Below, piece after piece: positions 40,891 through 49,759 of a stretch of 64,000 nt of DNA. This DNA is from Pyropia yezoensis (Eukaryota; Rhodophyta; Bangiophyceae; Bangiales; Bangiaceae): assembly GCA_009829735.1 (NCBI GenBank), contig CM020620.1, forward strand, positions 19,504,020 to 19,568,019, read 5' to 3'. A program made the translations under genes and the position numbers. The notes under the pieces were generated by a model. The model was not told the origin of the DNA and searched no databases. It saw nothing but the letters and a program-made list of their open reading frames with translations. Position 1 is the first letter of the stretch. Every line of letters begins with the position of its first letter.

Positions 40891-41358
40891 TGTGGCAGTA
40901 TTGACCCCCAGGTAGGGGGGCAACACGTGCCATGCAAGGGACGGCAGGCCACTAGCCTGATCCGTTCCTCCCCCTGCATTTGGGTCCATATTCCCTAAGT
41001 ATGGGATAGTTAGCTTAGTAGTAAATCCAACTTGGATTTGAGGGTTTTCTGCATTTATCGTCTTGAATTTTCGTGTGGCCCGTGGGCAGGTGCTGGGGTG
41101 GGAGATTCTGAGTGGCGAGATTCTGAGGGGATCCTGGGGGGATAAGGGGAGGGACAGCGGGGCTTGGCCTCGCGTCCCCGTCCCGACCAAGAAACTGTTG
41201 GCCAACACACCATCTTCTAGTTTATCAGTGGGGGGATTGCCCCACAACAGGGACAGAGTGTGTGCGACTTGCACTTCTTCCGGTTCCCCCGACACGGGAG
41301 GCAGCCCTTGCGCACCGCCCCAACTTGGGTGTAGCGTGTGCGAGTGGTTTTTGCCACA
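40891..41358 (+). repeat. LTR D (outer 3' LTR)
   Basis: 468 bp with TGTGGCA/TGCCACA ends, followed by the GCCGC target duplication. Shares GTGTAGCG and GCGAGTGG with LTR A. Confidence 0.93.
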
Positions 41359-41363
41359 GCCGC
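41359..41363. other. right target-site duplication of the compound retroelement
   Basis: GCCGC, identical to 22605-22609 on the other side of the 18.7-kb insertion. Confidence 0.8.
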
Positions 41364-42274
41364 AGGTGGTCGGGGCCAGGGGGTTGGCGGCCGCTGCGTG
41401 ACGTGGGGCGGCTGCGGCCGGGGGGGGAGGGCTGTGAATGAGGCGCGGTGCCTCGGGCGCGGGCAACGCTGGCACGCGCCCGTTCCCGTGCAATTATGTG
41501 CCCTGCCGCCAAGTGATCGCGACCGATCACCAAGGGCGGTGCGGCCACGACGTGCGGCGAAGAGGGCACGAGTGAGGAGGGAAGCGGAACGGTGCTATCC
41601 CGGGTTTGGTGGGAGCGGGCGCCACTGGGGGGGGCGCCAACGGGAGGCGCGTGCAGCGGGCGCGTGTGAGTGACGACACTTCCCCCCGGTCTCGATGGAG
41701 CCTCTGGGTATATGGGCAGTGGAGGAGAGACGGGGGGATAGCGGAGGGACGAGGGCAACAAGAAGACAAGTCTGTTATCACATGGTAGCTCACCTTGCCC
41801 TCTTCTTCAGACCCACGCACCCCCACACGAGCGCGTGGGCTTCCCCGCACACCACCTCGGGATGAGCACAACGGGCGCGCGCGGGGAGGACCACACCCGC
41901 GGCCCACACGGATTCCCAGGCCCAGCGCCCTGATGACGCGCCCGGCCAGTAGCCGCGGCGCAGCGGCCCGTTGCCCCGACATCACGGAAGGTCCGGGGGC
42001 CGGCCAGACGGAGAGACGCGGCCCACCGCGGATACGCTCTCGCGTGGCCGCCGACGACGCCGCAAGCGGCGTGGCAAGCGACGCATCGAGCGTCGTGGCA
42101 ACCAACGCAGCAAGTGGGGAGGCAAGCGGGGCGGCCAGCACGACGGCAAGCGAGACGGCAAGCGGAGCGGAACGTGGCACAACGAGCAAAGACCAAGCGA
42201 GCCCAGCTTCCGCAACAAGCCCGACCGAGCCACCAACGCCAACTCCGCCCTCCCCTCCCTCTTCGCCGGACAGG

Positions 42275-42950
42275 ATGGCCAGCAGCACCGAAGCCACAAC
42301 GGCCGCGGTAGACGCGGCTGTGGCCGAAACCCTGATCAAGGCGGGTGTCAACGCCGACGGGACATATGGAAAGGCGGAGCACGTGGAAGGCGCCCGAATG
42401 GGCGGGCCCACAAGGGTTCATCCAGTACGAGGAGGAGGTGTCGGTCTGGCTCTTCATGACGACGTTAGCCGACAACAAGCAGGGCGGTGCCATACGCTTT
42501 GCCCTGACGGGGGCGGCGTACGACGCTGCTTGCACCGTGGAGGTCGACGTGCTCACCACTAACCATGGCCACATCGCGGTGATGAAGGCGCTCCGCCTGG
42601 CGTTCAGCGGCAGCGACTCCAAGCGCGGACACGCGGCGTACCGCAAGCTGAAGAAGACGTACCGCGGCACGTCGTCGATGGAGACGTACTTGTCTGCCAT
42701 GACGCTGGTCCTGGCGGAGTGCAACAACAACGGCTACGAGATCTCCAACAAGACGGCCGTCGTCATCATCCTTGACCAGGGCGGCCTGGACACCAACCAG
42801 CAGGCGGCGACAATCTCCACCGCTGCCATGCACGCCGTCAAGGGCCTTGACGAGGTCGCGGCCATGAAAACGGCCATGAGCGACATACGGGACCCTTGTG
42901 GCATCAAAGGGGTGGTGGGGCCACTTTCAGCAAGAATGATTCGCTTGTAG
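42275..42950 (+). pseudogene. gag: Ty1/copia-like gag remnant
   Basis: The N-terminal piece (MASSTEATTAAVDAAVAETL, ATG 42275) is in one frame. The core continues one frame over from about 42370: PQGFIQYEEEVSVWLFMTT, then GGAIRFALTGAAYDAAC, AYRKLKKTYRGTSSMETYLS and LAECNNNGYEISNKTAVVII, stopping at 42948-42950. The order (YxxxVxxW, alternating Ala/Leu helix, S-METYL, late hydrophobic helix) resembles copia-type gag. No zinc knuckle or pol follows, so this is a truncated, frameshifted fragment. A long Ala/Ser/Thr-rich leader extends upstream to about 41933. It lies just outside the chromovirus insertion and on the same strand. Confidence 0.5.
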
Positions 42951-44068
42951 CGCACAGCAGCCCGCGACGGTAAGCAGATCGGGTGCCCCCATTGGCCCCA
43001 AGACGTGGTCGAAATTAGTGAGCAGATAACTCATAGTACTTTTGCCTTCTCTCCTCATAGCTCAGAGAGAACATGAGCACTCAGAACATCATCTGACTCC
43101 CCTCACGTCCATTCCAAGCTCGCCCTCCCTTCGTGTACGTGTACATGTATCGCTCCATATGCGGCTCCCATTGGCTGGACCATGTGATGTTGTGACGTAC
43201 ACGTACAGACTTCCGAGAGGGCTGCGCCCTGGTCCGCGCCACATCGTACATCGCCACATCGCTCGTACTTACGGACTCAGCTAGCATTTAGCCGTTCTGA
43301 GAGTCCTCTTATTGACGACTCGATTTGGAAGCGGCCACGTGTGGGCATCGGCCACGTAGGTTCTTTCGCAACGGCACACCTCCAGCGGCGGGTCGACGCG
43401 GGCGCACGCGTCCGGGGGGGGGTGGGGCCGGCGCACAGCCGCCGATAGCAGCGTGTCCTCTCTCCCCTGCCGACCCCCTCCTCCGCCGATCTTTCACCCT
43501 CCGACCGAGCCGTGCGCCGTGTGGGCGCCGTGCCCGGCCCGCCCACCTCCCGCGGTCAACGAGCGGGGCGGAATCAAGGCACCCTCCCCCTCTCCCGGCT
43601 GGGGGGGGGGGGGGGAGCAAAACCGACAAGAGCAGTCGGATCTCTGTTTCCTCTCCATCACCCCCCCCCCCCCGCAAGAGCAGAGAGATCGCTGTGTCAC
43701 CTCTCTCTTCCCCCTCCCCACGCCGACCAACTCCTCAGACTAAGGGCGGACGTTCGCGAACGGTACGACGAAAGTGGGCATGCGGCCGCCGCTTTTTCTG
43801 GTGATCGCCACCGAGGCAGGGGAGCTTGAGAATTTCTTCTCAGAATTGTAATAAACTTAAAAAATACAGGTTCGTCACACGAGGCCCGTCGACCCGTTCT
43901 CTTCCAAGCCCGTCACACGGTACAGTACCGCGTCACACGAAGCGATTGGAACTTGGAATGGACGTCAGTCTCCTCTGCAAAGTGGTATGTCGTGCATCTC
44001 ATGCAGTACTCAGAGACCAAGGATCTCATCGAGAATGGTCGACATTAGGTCCAGACTGGCTATACCCA
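42951..44068. other. intergenic, no convincing gene
   Basis: Only short low-complexity ORFs. A 10-bp inverted repeat, GTACGTGTAC at 43135-43144 against 43197-43206, is present. C-tract microsatellite runs occur near 43600-43670. Confidence 0.4.
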
Positions 44069-44103
44069 CTGCGCGGGCGTGCCGGGCATGGAGGCGGTTC
44101 CAA

Positions 44104-44750
44104 CGCAGCACTGCTTATCCCCTGTCAAGATACAAGCCCGATTTTACCCAGATCTCTTCATTCGTTGTCCAAATTCTTGCCCTGCTCGAGCACGAAAAGG
44201 AACGGCTCGAGCAAGATTTTGCTTCTCCGATCGAGGGGATGGGCTGTGGCCAGAGCATCTCCCCCGGGATGACCGACACGACGGCCGCTGTCGGCGTTCT
44301 GTCAACCAATGACCACAGCGGTGGCGCTGCTGTTTGCTGGATGGAGCGTTTTATTAATCAGAATTCACGCCGTAAATGTCGAGCAAGGCGAAGAGATTTC
44401 TCTGTGCAGACCTTCGAAAGCTGTCGTCTCGCAGATTTTAGTTTCAGCAGCGTGAGGGATTGCGCGGTTTTTAAACGCGTTTGTATAAACATTGCTCCCA
44501 AGCGTAGCGATGGTCGGTCGCTTCTTTGCGCTTCACGAGAGTGCTCTCCTGCCCCGTGCGCTTCTGGTCATACCAAGGGAGGTGGCGACCACCAATCGCC
44601 CGAGCTGTTATAGTCAGAAAGTAAGATACGGGAGTAAAAGCGGTGTACATGATGCCTTGAGGGGGGGTCGACGCAGATTTTATGCATGTTTTTGCTCGAA
44701 AAGTTCCCAAAAATGCAAGAAAAGTTTGACAGGCGATATGCAGTGCTGCG
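44104..44750. mobile_element. TIR element copy 1, 647 bp, non-coding
   Basis: The left end CGCAGCACTGCTTATCCCCT and the right end (reverse complement CGCAGCACTGCATATCGCCT) form a 25-bp terminal inverted repeat with two mismatches. The whole 647 bp is highly similar to 49068-49714. A 17-bp direct repeat (CTGCGCGGGCGTGCCGG) lies at 44069-44085 and 44746-44762, the right copy overlapping the terminal repeat. No conserved ORF with a transposase signature exists, so it is a non-autonomous MITE-type element. It sits about 0.4 kb upstream of the CDK7-like gene. Confidence 0.78.
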
Positions 44751-44762
44751 CGGGCGTGCCGG

Positions 44763-45159
44763 TCGTGCCCACTATATACACACCGCCGACCGGTTGACCA
44801 CATGTTTGGATCTACGGGCGGGTGGTGCCAGAAACGAGTTGGTCGACAGACGCATAATTTCTGAGCAGTCACGGGAATTTAATGTGAGACGTATTTAGAT
44901 CCGTGCAGTTACATACGGAAGCAAACAATAGTACGTGACGAGCTTGCCAGTGTCACTTGCTGTCAGAGGGGCACCCCGACGAATCCCCCCATCGCAAGCA
45001 CATGCTTGTACCTGCCTGACGCGTGGGAGTCTGGCTCTTCGCCGCGCAAGACGTTCCACGCCATCATCACTGTGGCGTCTGGTGTTGCGTTGTGCCCCCC
45101 TTTCCCTCACTCTCTGAGGTGGCTTTCATCCGCTCTTTGCTGCTGTTCCAGCCTTTGGG
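44763..45159. other. upstream region of the CDK7-like gene
   Basis: No ORF of interest. It contains a TATATACA string at about 44773 and a pyrimidine-rich stretch just before the ATG; promoter and leader are presumably here, but no element can be assigned firmly. Confidence 0.35.
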
Positions 45160-46401
45160 ATGGTGGTGTCCAAGTACGAGAAGCTGCGCCTTCTCGGCGA
45201 GGGCACCTTTGGTGTCGTCTCTCTTGCCCGCTCCACCCGCACCTCGGAGCTGGTGGCGGTCAAGAAGGTGCGGCTGGGCCACTACCGAGATGGCGTGTCG
45301 GTGACGGCGCTGCGGGAGATTAAGCTGCTGCAGGAAGTGCGGCACCCCAACGTCATCCACCTTGTGGACGTGTTCGCGTCGGGCGGGGGGACGTCCCTCA
45401 ACCTCGTCCTCGAATATTGCCTCACCGACCTCGAGGCCACCATCCGCGACCGGAGCCTTATCCTCTCCCCCGCTGATGTCAAGGGCATGATGCGGATGCT
45501 GCTCGCCGGCACCGCCGCCCTACACGAAGCGTGGATCCTGCATCGGGACCTCAAACCGGGCAACGTGCTGCTCGGGTGCGACGGGGAGCTCAAGCTCGCG
45601 GATTTGGGGCTAGCCAAGACCCACGCCGCCGCCCCCGAGCCGGGTGGGATGACGCACCAGGTCATCACCCGCTGGTACCGCCCGCCCGAACTCCTCTACG
45701 GTGCCCGGGCGTACGGGGCGGCGGTGGACATGTGGTCCATCGGGTGCATCTTTGCAGAGCTCCTTCTGCGCACCCCGTACATGCCGGGCGACTCGGACCT
45801 GGACCAGCTCGCCAAGATCTTTGCCGCCCGCGGCACACCGCTGGCCGTACCCGCGGGGGCAGGCTCGGGGGCGAACGGCGTGGGCGTTGGCCGCGAGTGG
45901 CCTGGCCTGGAAGCGCTCCCCGAGTACATCCAATTTGACCCGGTGCCCGCCCCCGACCACGGCCGCCTCTTCTCAGCCGCCGGCGACGATGCGGTGGCGC
46001 TCATGGACGCGCTCTTTGCATTTGACCCAGCAGGCCGGATTAGTGCTGCCGACGCGCTCCGTCACCCCTACTTTTTGCGCGGCGTGCCGGCCGCCACCGC
46101 GGCGGAGCTCCTGGCGAAGGTGCGAACGGGGAGCTCTGTCAAGGAGGAGGACATTGTGGCCGCGGCGGCGGGAGCGGCGGGGTCTGGGGGTTGGGCGGCG
46201 GCTCCTTCCGCTGTACCCGCTGCGGAAGCCGCCTCGGTCGCCCCCAGGGAGCCGCCGGCTGTCACGGCGGATGCGGGGGCGCCCGCGAGCGCCAGCGGGC
46301 TGCCGCCACTGGGCGGGGAGAAGAAGCGGGCAGAGTCCCGGCGGCCACCCCTGCCAGCCAAGCCGGGGAGTGTGAAGAAGCGGCGGCTGGACTTTGGATG
46401 A
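45160..46401 (+). CDS. CDK7: CDK7-like cyclin-dependent kinase (CAK/TFIIH type)
   Basis: 413 residues, intron-free, ATG preceded by a pyrimidine-rich leader. Kinase domain 6-~305: Gly loop LGEGTFGVV (12-20), VAVKK lysine 35, TALREIKLLQEVRHPNVI in the cyclin-facing helix, HRDLKPGN (H128-D130), DLGLAK at 148-153 (the usual DFG Phe is Leu), activation-loop Thr165 in MTHQVITRWYRPPE (normally WYRAPE), then GARAYGAAVDMWSIGCI, GDSDLDQLAKIF and FSAAGDDAV, the last two being CDK7 hallmarks. CDK7 phosphorylates cell-cycle CDKs and the RNA polymerase II tail with cyclin H and MAT1. The C-terminal ~100 residues are Ala/Pro-rich and end in KKRRLDF, a likely nuclear signal. CDK7 is preferred over CDK1/2 because there is no PSTAIRE, and over CDK9/10 because of the GDSDLDQL and FSAAGDD motifs. 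Confidence 0.9.
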   Translation: MVVSKYEKLRLLGEGTFGVVSLARSTRTSELVAVKKVRLGHYRDGVSVTALREIKLLQEVRHPNVIHLVDVFASGGGTSLNLVLEYCLTDLEATIRDRSLILSPADVKGMMRMLLAGTAALHEAWILHRDLKPGNVLLGCDGELKLADLGLAKTHAAAPEPGGMTHQVITRWYRPPELLYGARAYGAAVDMWSIGCIFAELLLRTPYMPGDSDLDQLAKIFAARGTPLAVPAGAGSGANGVGVGREWPGLEALPEYIQFDPVPAPDHGRLFSAAGDDAVALMDALFAFDPAGRISAADALRHPYFLRGVPAATAAELLAKVRTGSSVKEEDIVAAAAGAAGSGGWAAAPSAVPAAEAASVAPREPPAVTADAGAPASASGLPPLGGEKKRAESRRPPLPAKPGSVKKRRLDFG

Positions 46402-46534
46402 CGGGACGGGTAGTCGCGACGTGCACCCCAGCAATGAGGCTCCCCTCTTATGGCACACTGCCAGAGGAGGTTGTTTACCCCGATGACCAAAGCATCCCAC
46501 TTTCACCAGCTCCTACCCGCCCACCTCCCACCGC

Positions 46535-48109
46535 TCACCGCTGCGCCTTTGTCTCCTCTCCGTTCATTGTAGGCAGCACCATTGGCGGCGCGACACGGTT
46601 GGCCTCTGCGCGGTTGGGAAATGCTGCCGCTGGCAGCGTTGCCCCCGTCGCCGCGCACGCGTCCACCACCGCCGGCGGGGCGGACCCCCCATTTTCCGGG
46701 CAGCCCTGAAGAAAGTGCGCATTGTCACACCCCGACAGCGTCGTCACGGCCGGCAGGTTGACCATGGCCGTACCGACGGGCGCACGGTGGACGGTCAGCC
46801 CGGCAAGCAGCTGATTGGCGCCCGCTGCCGACAGGATGTAGCCAAGGTCCACGGCCGACGCGCCGCCAGCGGGCACCACCGTCACGGTCCGGTTGAGGGC
46901 GGCCGACACGTCCGGGTCGGTCCAGGAGGTCTCGGGGGTGCCCTTGGGCGGCACCACCCGGGTCAGCAACAGCAGGTGCCACGCGCGGTTGGGGGAGGCG
47001 CCCGCCTCCACCGCCTTGAGCAGCTCCGGGAGCAGCTCCAGGAGCGACCGCGACGGGAACCAGGTGTCTGACAGTACCATCACCCGCGCGTGTTGGTCAT
47101 CAAACACCCGCCGCCACAGGGCCCGGTGGGTGGCGGTGAGCGCCACGTCTGCCGCGGTCACCGTTGGGGCCGTCTCGGGGTCCACGTCCGCAACGGGCAG
47201 CGGCGGGTTGCGCAGGTCCACGTCCGACGCGTTGACCACCAGCGGGAACATCTCTACTGGGGACTGCACACCCGCGGCGGCGGCCATAGCGTTGATCCAA
47301 TTGTGCCGTGCCGCGCACGCCGTCTCGGTGACCAGGTAGATACGGTCAAAGATGGTGCCGGGCTGCACGGTGAGGGGTTGCGCCGACAGGTCCGCCGGCG
47401 GCGGTGCCTCCTTCTCGGCCGCCCCGGCCCCAGATGGGCCACCCGGGGCCACCGTCTGGTCTCCCGCAAGACCACCGCCCGCGGGCGGCTCGGACCTCGA
47501 CGCACCGCCCAGGGTCCCCGCCGCCTCATTCCCCAACCCACCACCCGGTGCGGTCGCGTCGCCCCCCTCAGCGCCGGCCGCTCCACTCACCGGCGCAGCA
47601 CCGCCAGAGGCATCCCCGCCGTCGGCCGCCGCACCGTCAGGCGCTCCACCGGGCACAGCAACTGGAGTAGCTGCCTCTCGTCTTTCATCCGCCACCCCTT
47701 CTCCCACCCCCCCCACCGCTCCTTCCTTCGCCCTCGCCCCTCCTTCCAGCGTCCGCCCACCCGGCTCCTCCACATTGGAGCCGGCCTCGTCCGCCTCCAC
47801 TGTCACACCCGCCATGTCGGGTGGCACTTCCCCCCCCACCGCCCCTGCCTCTACGCCCCCCCCCGGTGCGTGCCCACCCCCCGACGCGGGCCGCAGCGTC
47901 GCGGCGTAGTGCCCCCAGGGGGTGTTGGACGACAGGGAACCCGATGCGGGGGGTCCGCCGGGCGCGTACAGGCCGCGACCAACGACGGCGATGGTGAGGA
48001 GGAGGAGGAGGCCAGCGAGAGCGCCTCGCCGGCGGTAGCCCGTCAGCCGGGCACAGGACAACAGCTGGTATAACCGCCGCTGCCGCAGGGGCGACAGCCG
48101 CCACCGCAT
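46535..48109 (-). CDS. GT25-like type II membrane glycosyltransferase homologue
   Basis: The ATG at 48109 (MRWRLSPLRQRRLY) gives 524 residues and is chosen over an upstream GTG/Pro-rich extension because it places a basic cytoplasmic tail before one membrane segment (GALAGLLLLLTIAVVG, ~28-44). That is a Golgi type II anchor. A long Gly/Ala/Glu-rich stem (~50-255) follows. The C-terminal domain begins FDRIYLVTETACAARHNW and includes ALTATHRALWRRVFDD, ARVMVLSDTWFPSRSLLELL, AWHLLLLTRV and LGYILSAAGANQLLAGL, in the order of GT25 (LgtB-type galactosyl/collagen glycosyltransferase) domains. The EDD of that family is replaced by SDT, so it may be inactive or use a different metal geometry. Three N-glycosylation-like sites (NAS, NRT) are present. 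It converges with the kinase gene, 133 bases apart. Confidence 0.65.
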   Translation of the reverse strand: MRWRLSPLRQRRLYQLLSCARLTGYRRRGALAGLLLLLTIAVVGRGLYAPGGPPASGSLSSNTPWGHYAATLRPASGGGHAPGGGVEAGAVGGEVPPDMAGVTVEADEAGSNVEEPGGRTLEGGARAKEGAVGGVGEGVADERREAATPVAVPGGAPDGAAADGGDASGGAAPVSGAAGAEGGDATAPGGGLGNEAAGTLGGASRSEPPAGGGLAGDQTVAPGGPSGAGAAEKEAPPPADLSAQPLTVQPGTIFDRIYLVTETACAARHNWINAMAAAAGVQSPVEMFPLVVNASDVDLRNPPLPVADVDPETAPTVTAADVALTATHRALWRRVFDDQHARVMVLSDTWFPSRSLLELLPELLKAVEAGASPNRAWHLLLLTRVVPPKGTPETSWTDPDVSAALNRTVTVVPAGGASAVDLGYILSAAGANQLLAGLTVHRAPVGTAMVNLPAVTTLSGCDNAHFLQGCPENGGSAPPAVVDACAATGATLPAAAFPNRAEANRVAPPMVLPTMNGEETKAQR

Positions 48110-49022
48110 GATGACGCCCACCGAGGGGGGATGGGGGGGTGAGGCGGAGGGAAGAAAGGGAGAGAGGTGGTGGGGCACGGGCACAGCACGAAGACGCGCC
48201 GGTGGCGGTGAGGCCTACCGCGACAAAAGCACAAGGGGGCGGGGTTCAAGAAAACAGGCTAACGGACGGCGAGAGGGGGGATGGTGAAACCCACGACACG
48301 ACACCGTCACCCGTGCCAAGAAAAACCACGGGAGGGGGAGCGGGGGGAGAAACAAAAAAAGAGAGGAACAAGATCGACGGGCCACCGCCACGACGCAGGT
48401 GCCAAGCCTTGTAGCTGGCCCCCCTCGTCCGCAGCGGGAGCCCGCCGCCCCCCCCCCGCCGCGCGGCGGAGCGTGCAGCTTCAGGTGCTTCTGCTGGTGA
48501 CGCGGACGCCACCGCCACAGACGCCGCCGCCGGGCCTCAACGTCCCCGCCGCCTTGGCAGAACCTGTGCTGGCCCAGACGGTGGCGGGGACGAGGCCGAG
48601 TGCGCCGCTGGCGACCGCCGTGCACCCCCCGTGGCCCACCCCCCCCCCCCAGCGCCCCACCATCTGGCCCGGGAGAAGCGCCCGCGCAGCCGACGGGCAC
48701 CCCAGCGTGGCGCGTCCAGTCTGGGCCCCCCCTGTTTTCAGCGCTGCGGGCCGCACGCGCCGCACGCTGCCCCGTAGGACACGGCTCCGTTCCTGTGAGA
48801 CTTGGCAAGCAGAGGGATGGGTCGCCGCTCCCTCCCGCTGCCCGCTGACAGAGAGGGTATCGCAGATCGGGCCAATCCGTCGCGTCTTCCCCGAGGCCCT
48901 CGAGGACGCGCAGTGTCGGCGTCCGCCATCGCGAGTGCAAGGGATCTATCTTTTCTGGTAGCTGATTCAGAGGAAAGTTTTCGTCATGCGAATTATTTTC
49001 ATAGGTCACACGTGTGACGCCC
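48110..49022. other. intergenic, no convincing gene
   Basis: Upstream side of the GT25-like gene; its promoter should be here. Overlapping Pro/Arg ORFs only. 48920-49020 is locally AT-rich and leads into the TIR element. Confidence 0.4.
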
Positions 49023-49759
49023 GGCATGGGCAGCAGCCGTGCGCCCCGAGGGGCGCCGTGCGCCCCGCGCAGCACTGCTTATCCCCTGTCAAGATACAAG
49101 CCCGATTTTGGCCAGATCTCTTGCTTCGTTGTGCAAATTCTTGCCCTGCTCGAGCACGAAAATGATCAGCTCGAGAACGATTTTGCTTTTCTGATCGAGG
49201 GGCTGGGCTGAGGCCAAAGAATCTCCCCCAGGATGACCGACACGACGGCCGCTGTCGGTGTTCTGTCAACCAATGACAACAGCGGTGGCGCTGCTGTTTG
49301 CTGGATAGAGCGTTCCATTGGTCAGAATTGACGCCGTAGATGTCGAGCAAGGTGGAGAGATTTTTTCAAGCAGATCCTTGAAAGCTGTCGTCGCGCAGGT
49401 TTTTGCTTAACCAGTGCGAGAGATTGTGCGGTTTTTAAACGCGATTGTATAAACATTGCACCCAGGTGCAGCGATGGTCGGTCGCTTCTTTGCGCTTCAC
49501 GAGAGTGCTCTCCTGCCTCGTGCGCTTCCGGTCATACCAAGGGAGGTGGTGACCACCAATCGCCCGAGCTGTTATAGGCAGAAAGCAAGAAGAGGGGGGA
49601 AAAGCGGTGTCAATGATGCCTTGAGGGGGGGTCAATGCAGGTTTTATGCAGGTTTTTGCTCGAGAATTTCCCAAAAAAGCAAGAAAAGTTTGACAGGCGA
49701 TAAGCTGTGCTGCGGCCGGGGGGGGGCGCCCCGCGGGGCGCACGGCTGCTACCCATGCC
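49023..49759. mobile_element. TIR element copy 2, 647-bp core with extended outer arms
   Basis: The core 49068-49714 matches 44104-44750 in length and order, with the same 25-bp terminal repeat. Outside it a second inverted pair lies at 49023-49048 (GGCATGGGCAGCAGCCGTGC and on) and 49734-49759, 25 of 26 positions matching, giving total arms of about 70 bp with a variable GC-rich spacer. The core holds no transposase. Copy 1 keeps only a partial GCATGG match on the left of the outer arm. Non-autonomous DNA transposon or foldback element. Confidence 0.75.

Larger units (their letters stand above)
22610..41358 (+). mobile_element. compound Ty3/gypsy chromovirus with an autointegration inversion
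   Basis: The 18.7-kb unit reads: LTR A, gag, 5' pol to 26157; inverted LTR B, antisense ORF and 3' pol, 26158-31991; LTR C, gag, pol, antisense ORF, LTR D. The only outside target duplication is GCCGC at A-left and D-right. The inversion starts and ends exactly at LTR termini, and the same pol site is duplicated in inverted orientation at both breakpoints: AAGTT at 26153-26157 and ATCTT (AAGAT in reverse) at 31987-31991. The uninterrupted site is seen in the second pol at about 35534. This is what self-integration of a cDNA predicts, followed by recombination with a resident copy. Protein order (protease, RT, RNase H, integrase, chromodomain) places it in the chromovirus branch. C to D alone is a structurally full-length copy of about 9.4 kb. 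Confidence 0.9.

Noticed and set aside
31992-41358. C-D as an independent later insertion
   Set aside because: It is full-length, but the base pairs flanking it (ATCTT left, GCCGC right) do not match, while GCCGC matches the left flank of LTR A.
44471-44872. Conserved minus-strand frame shared by the two TIR elements
   Set aside because: Conservation follows the whole DNA sequence rather than codon positions, and there is no transposase motif.
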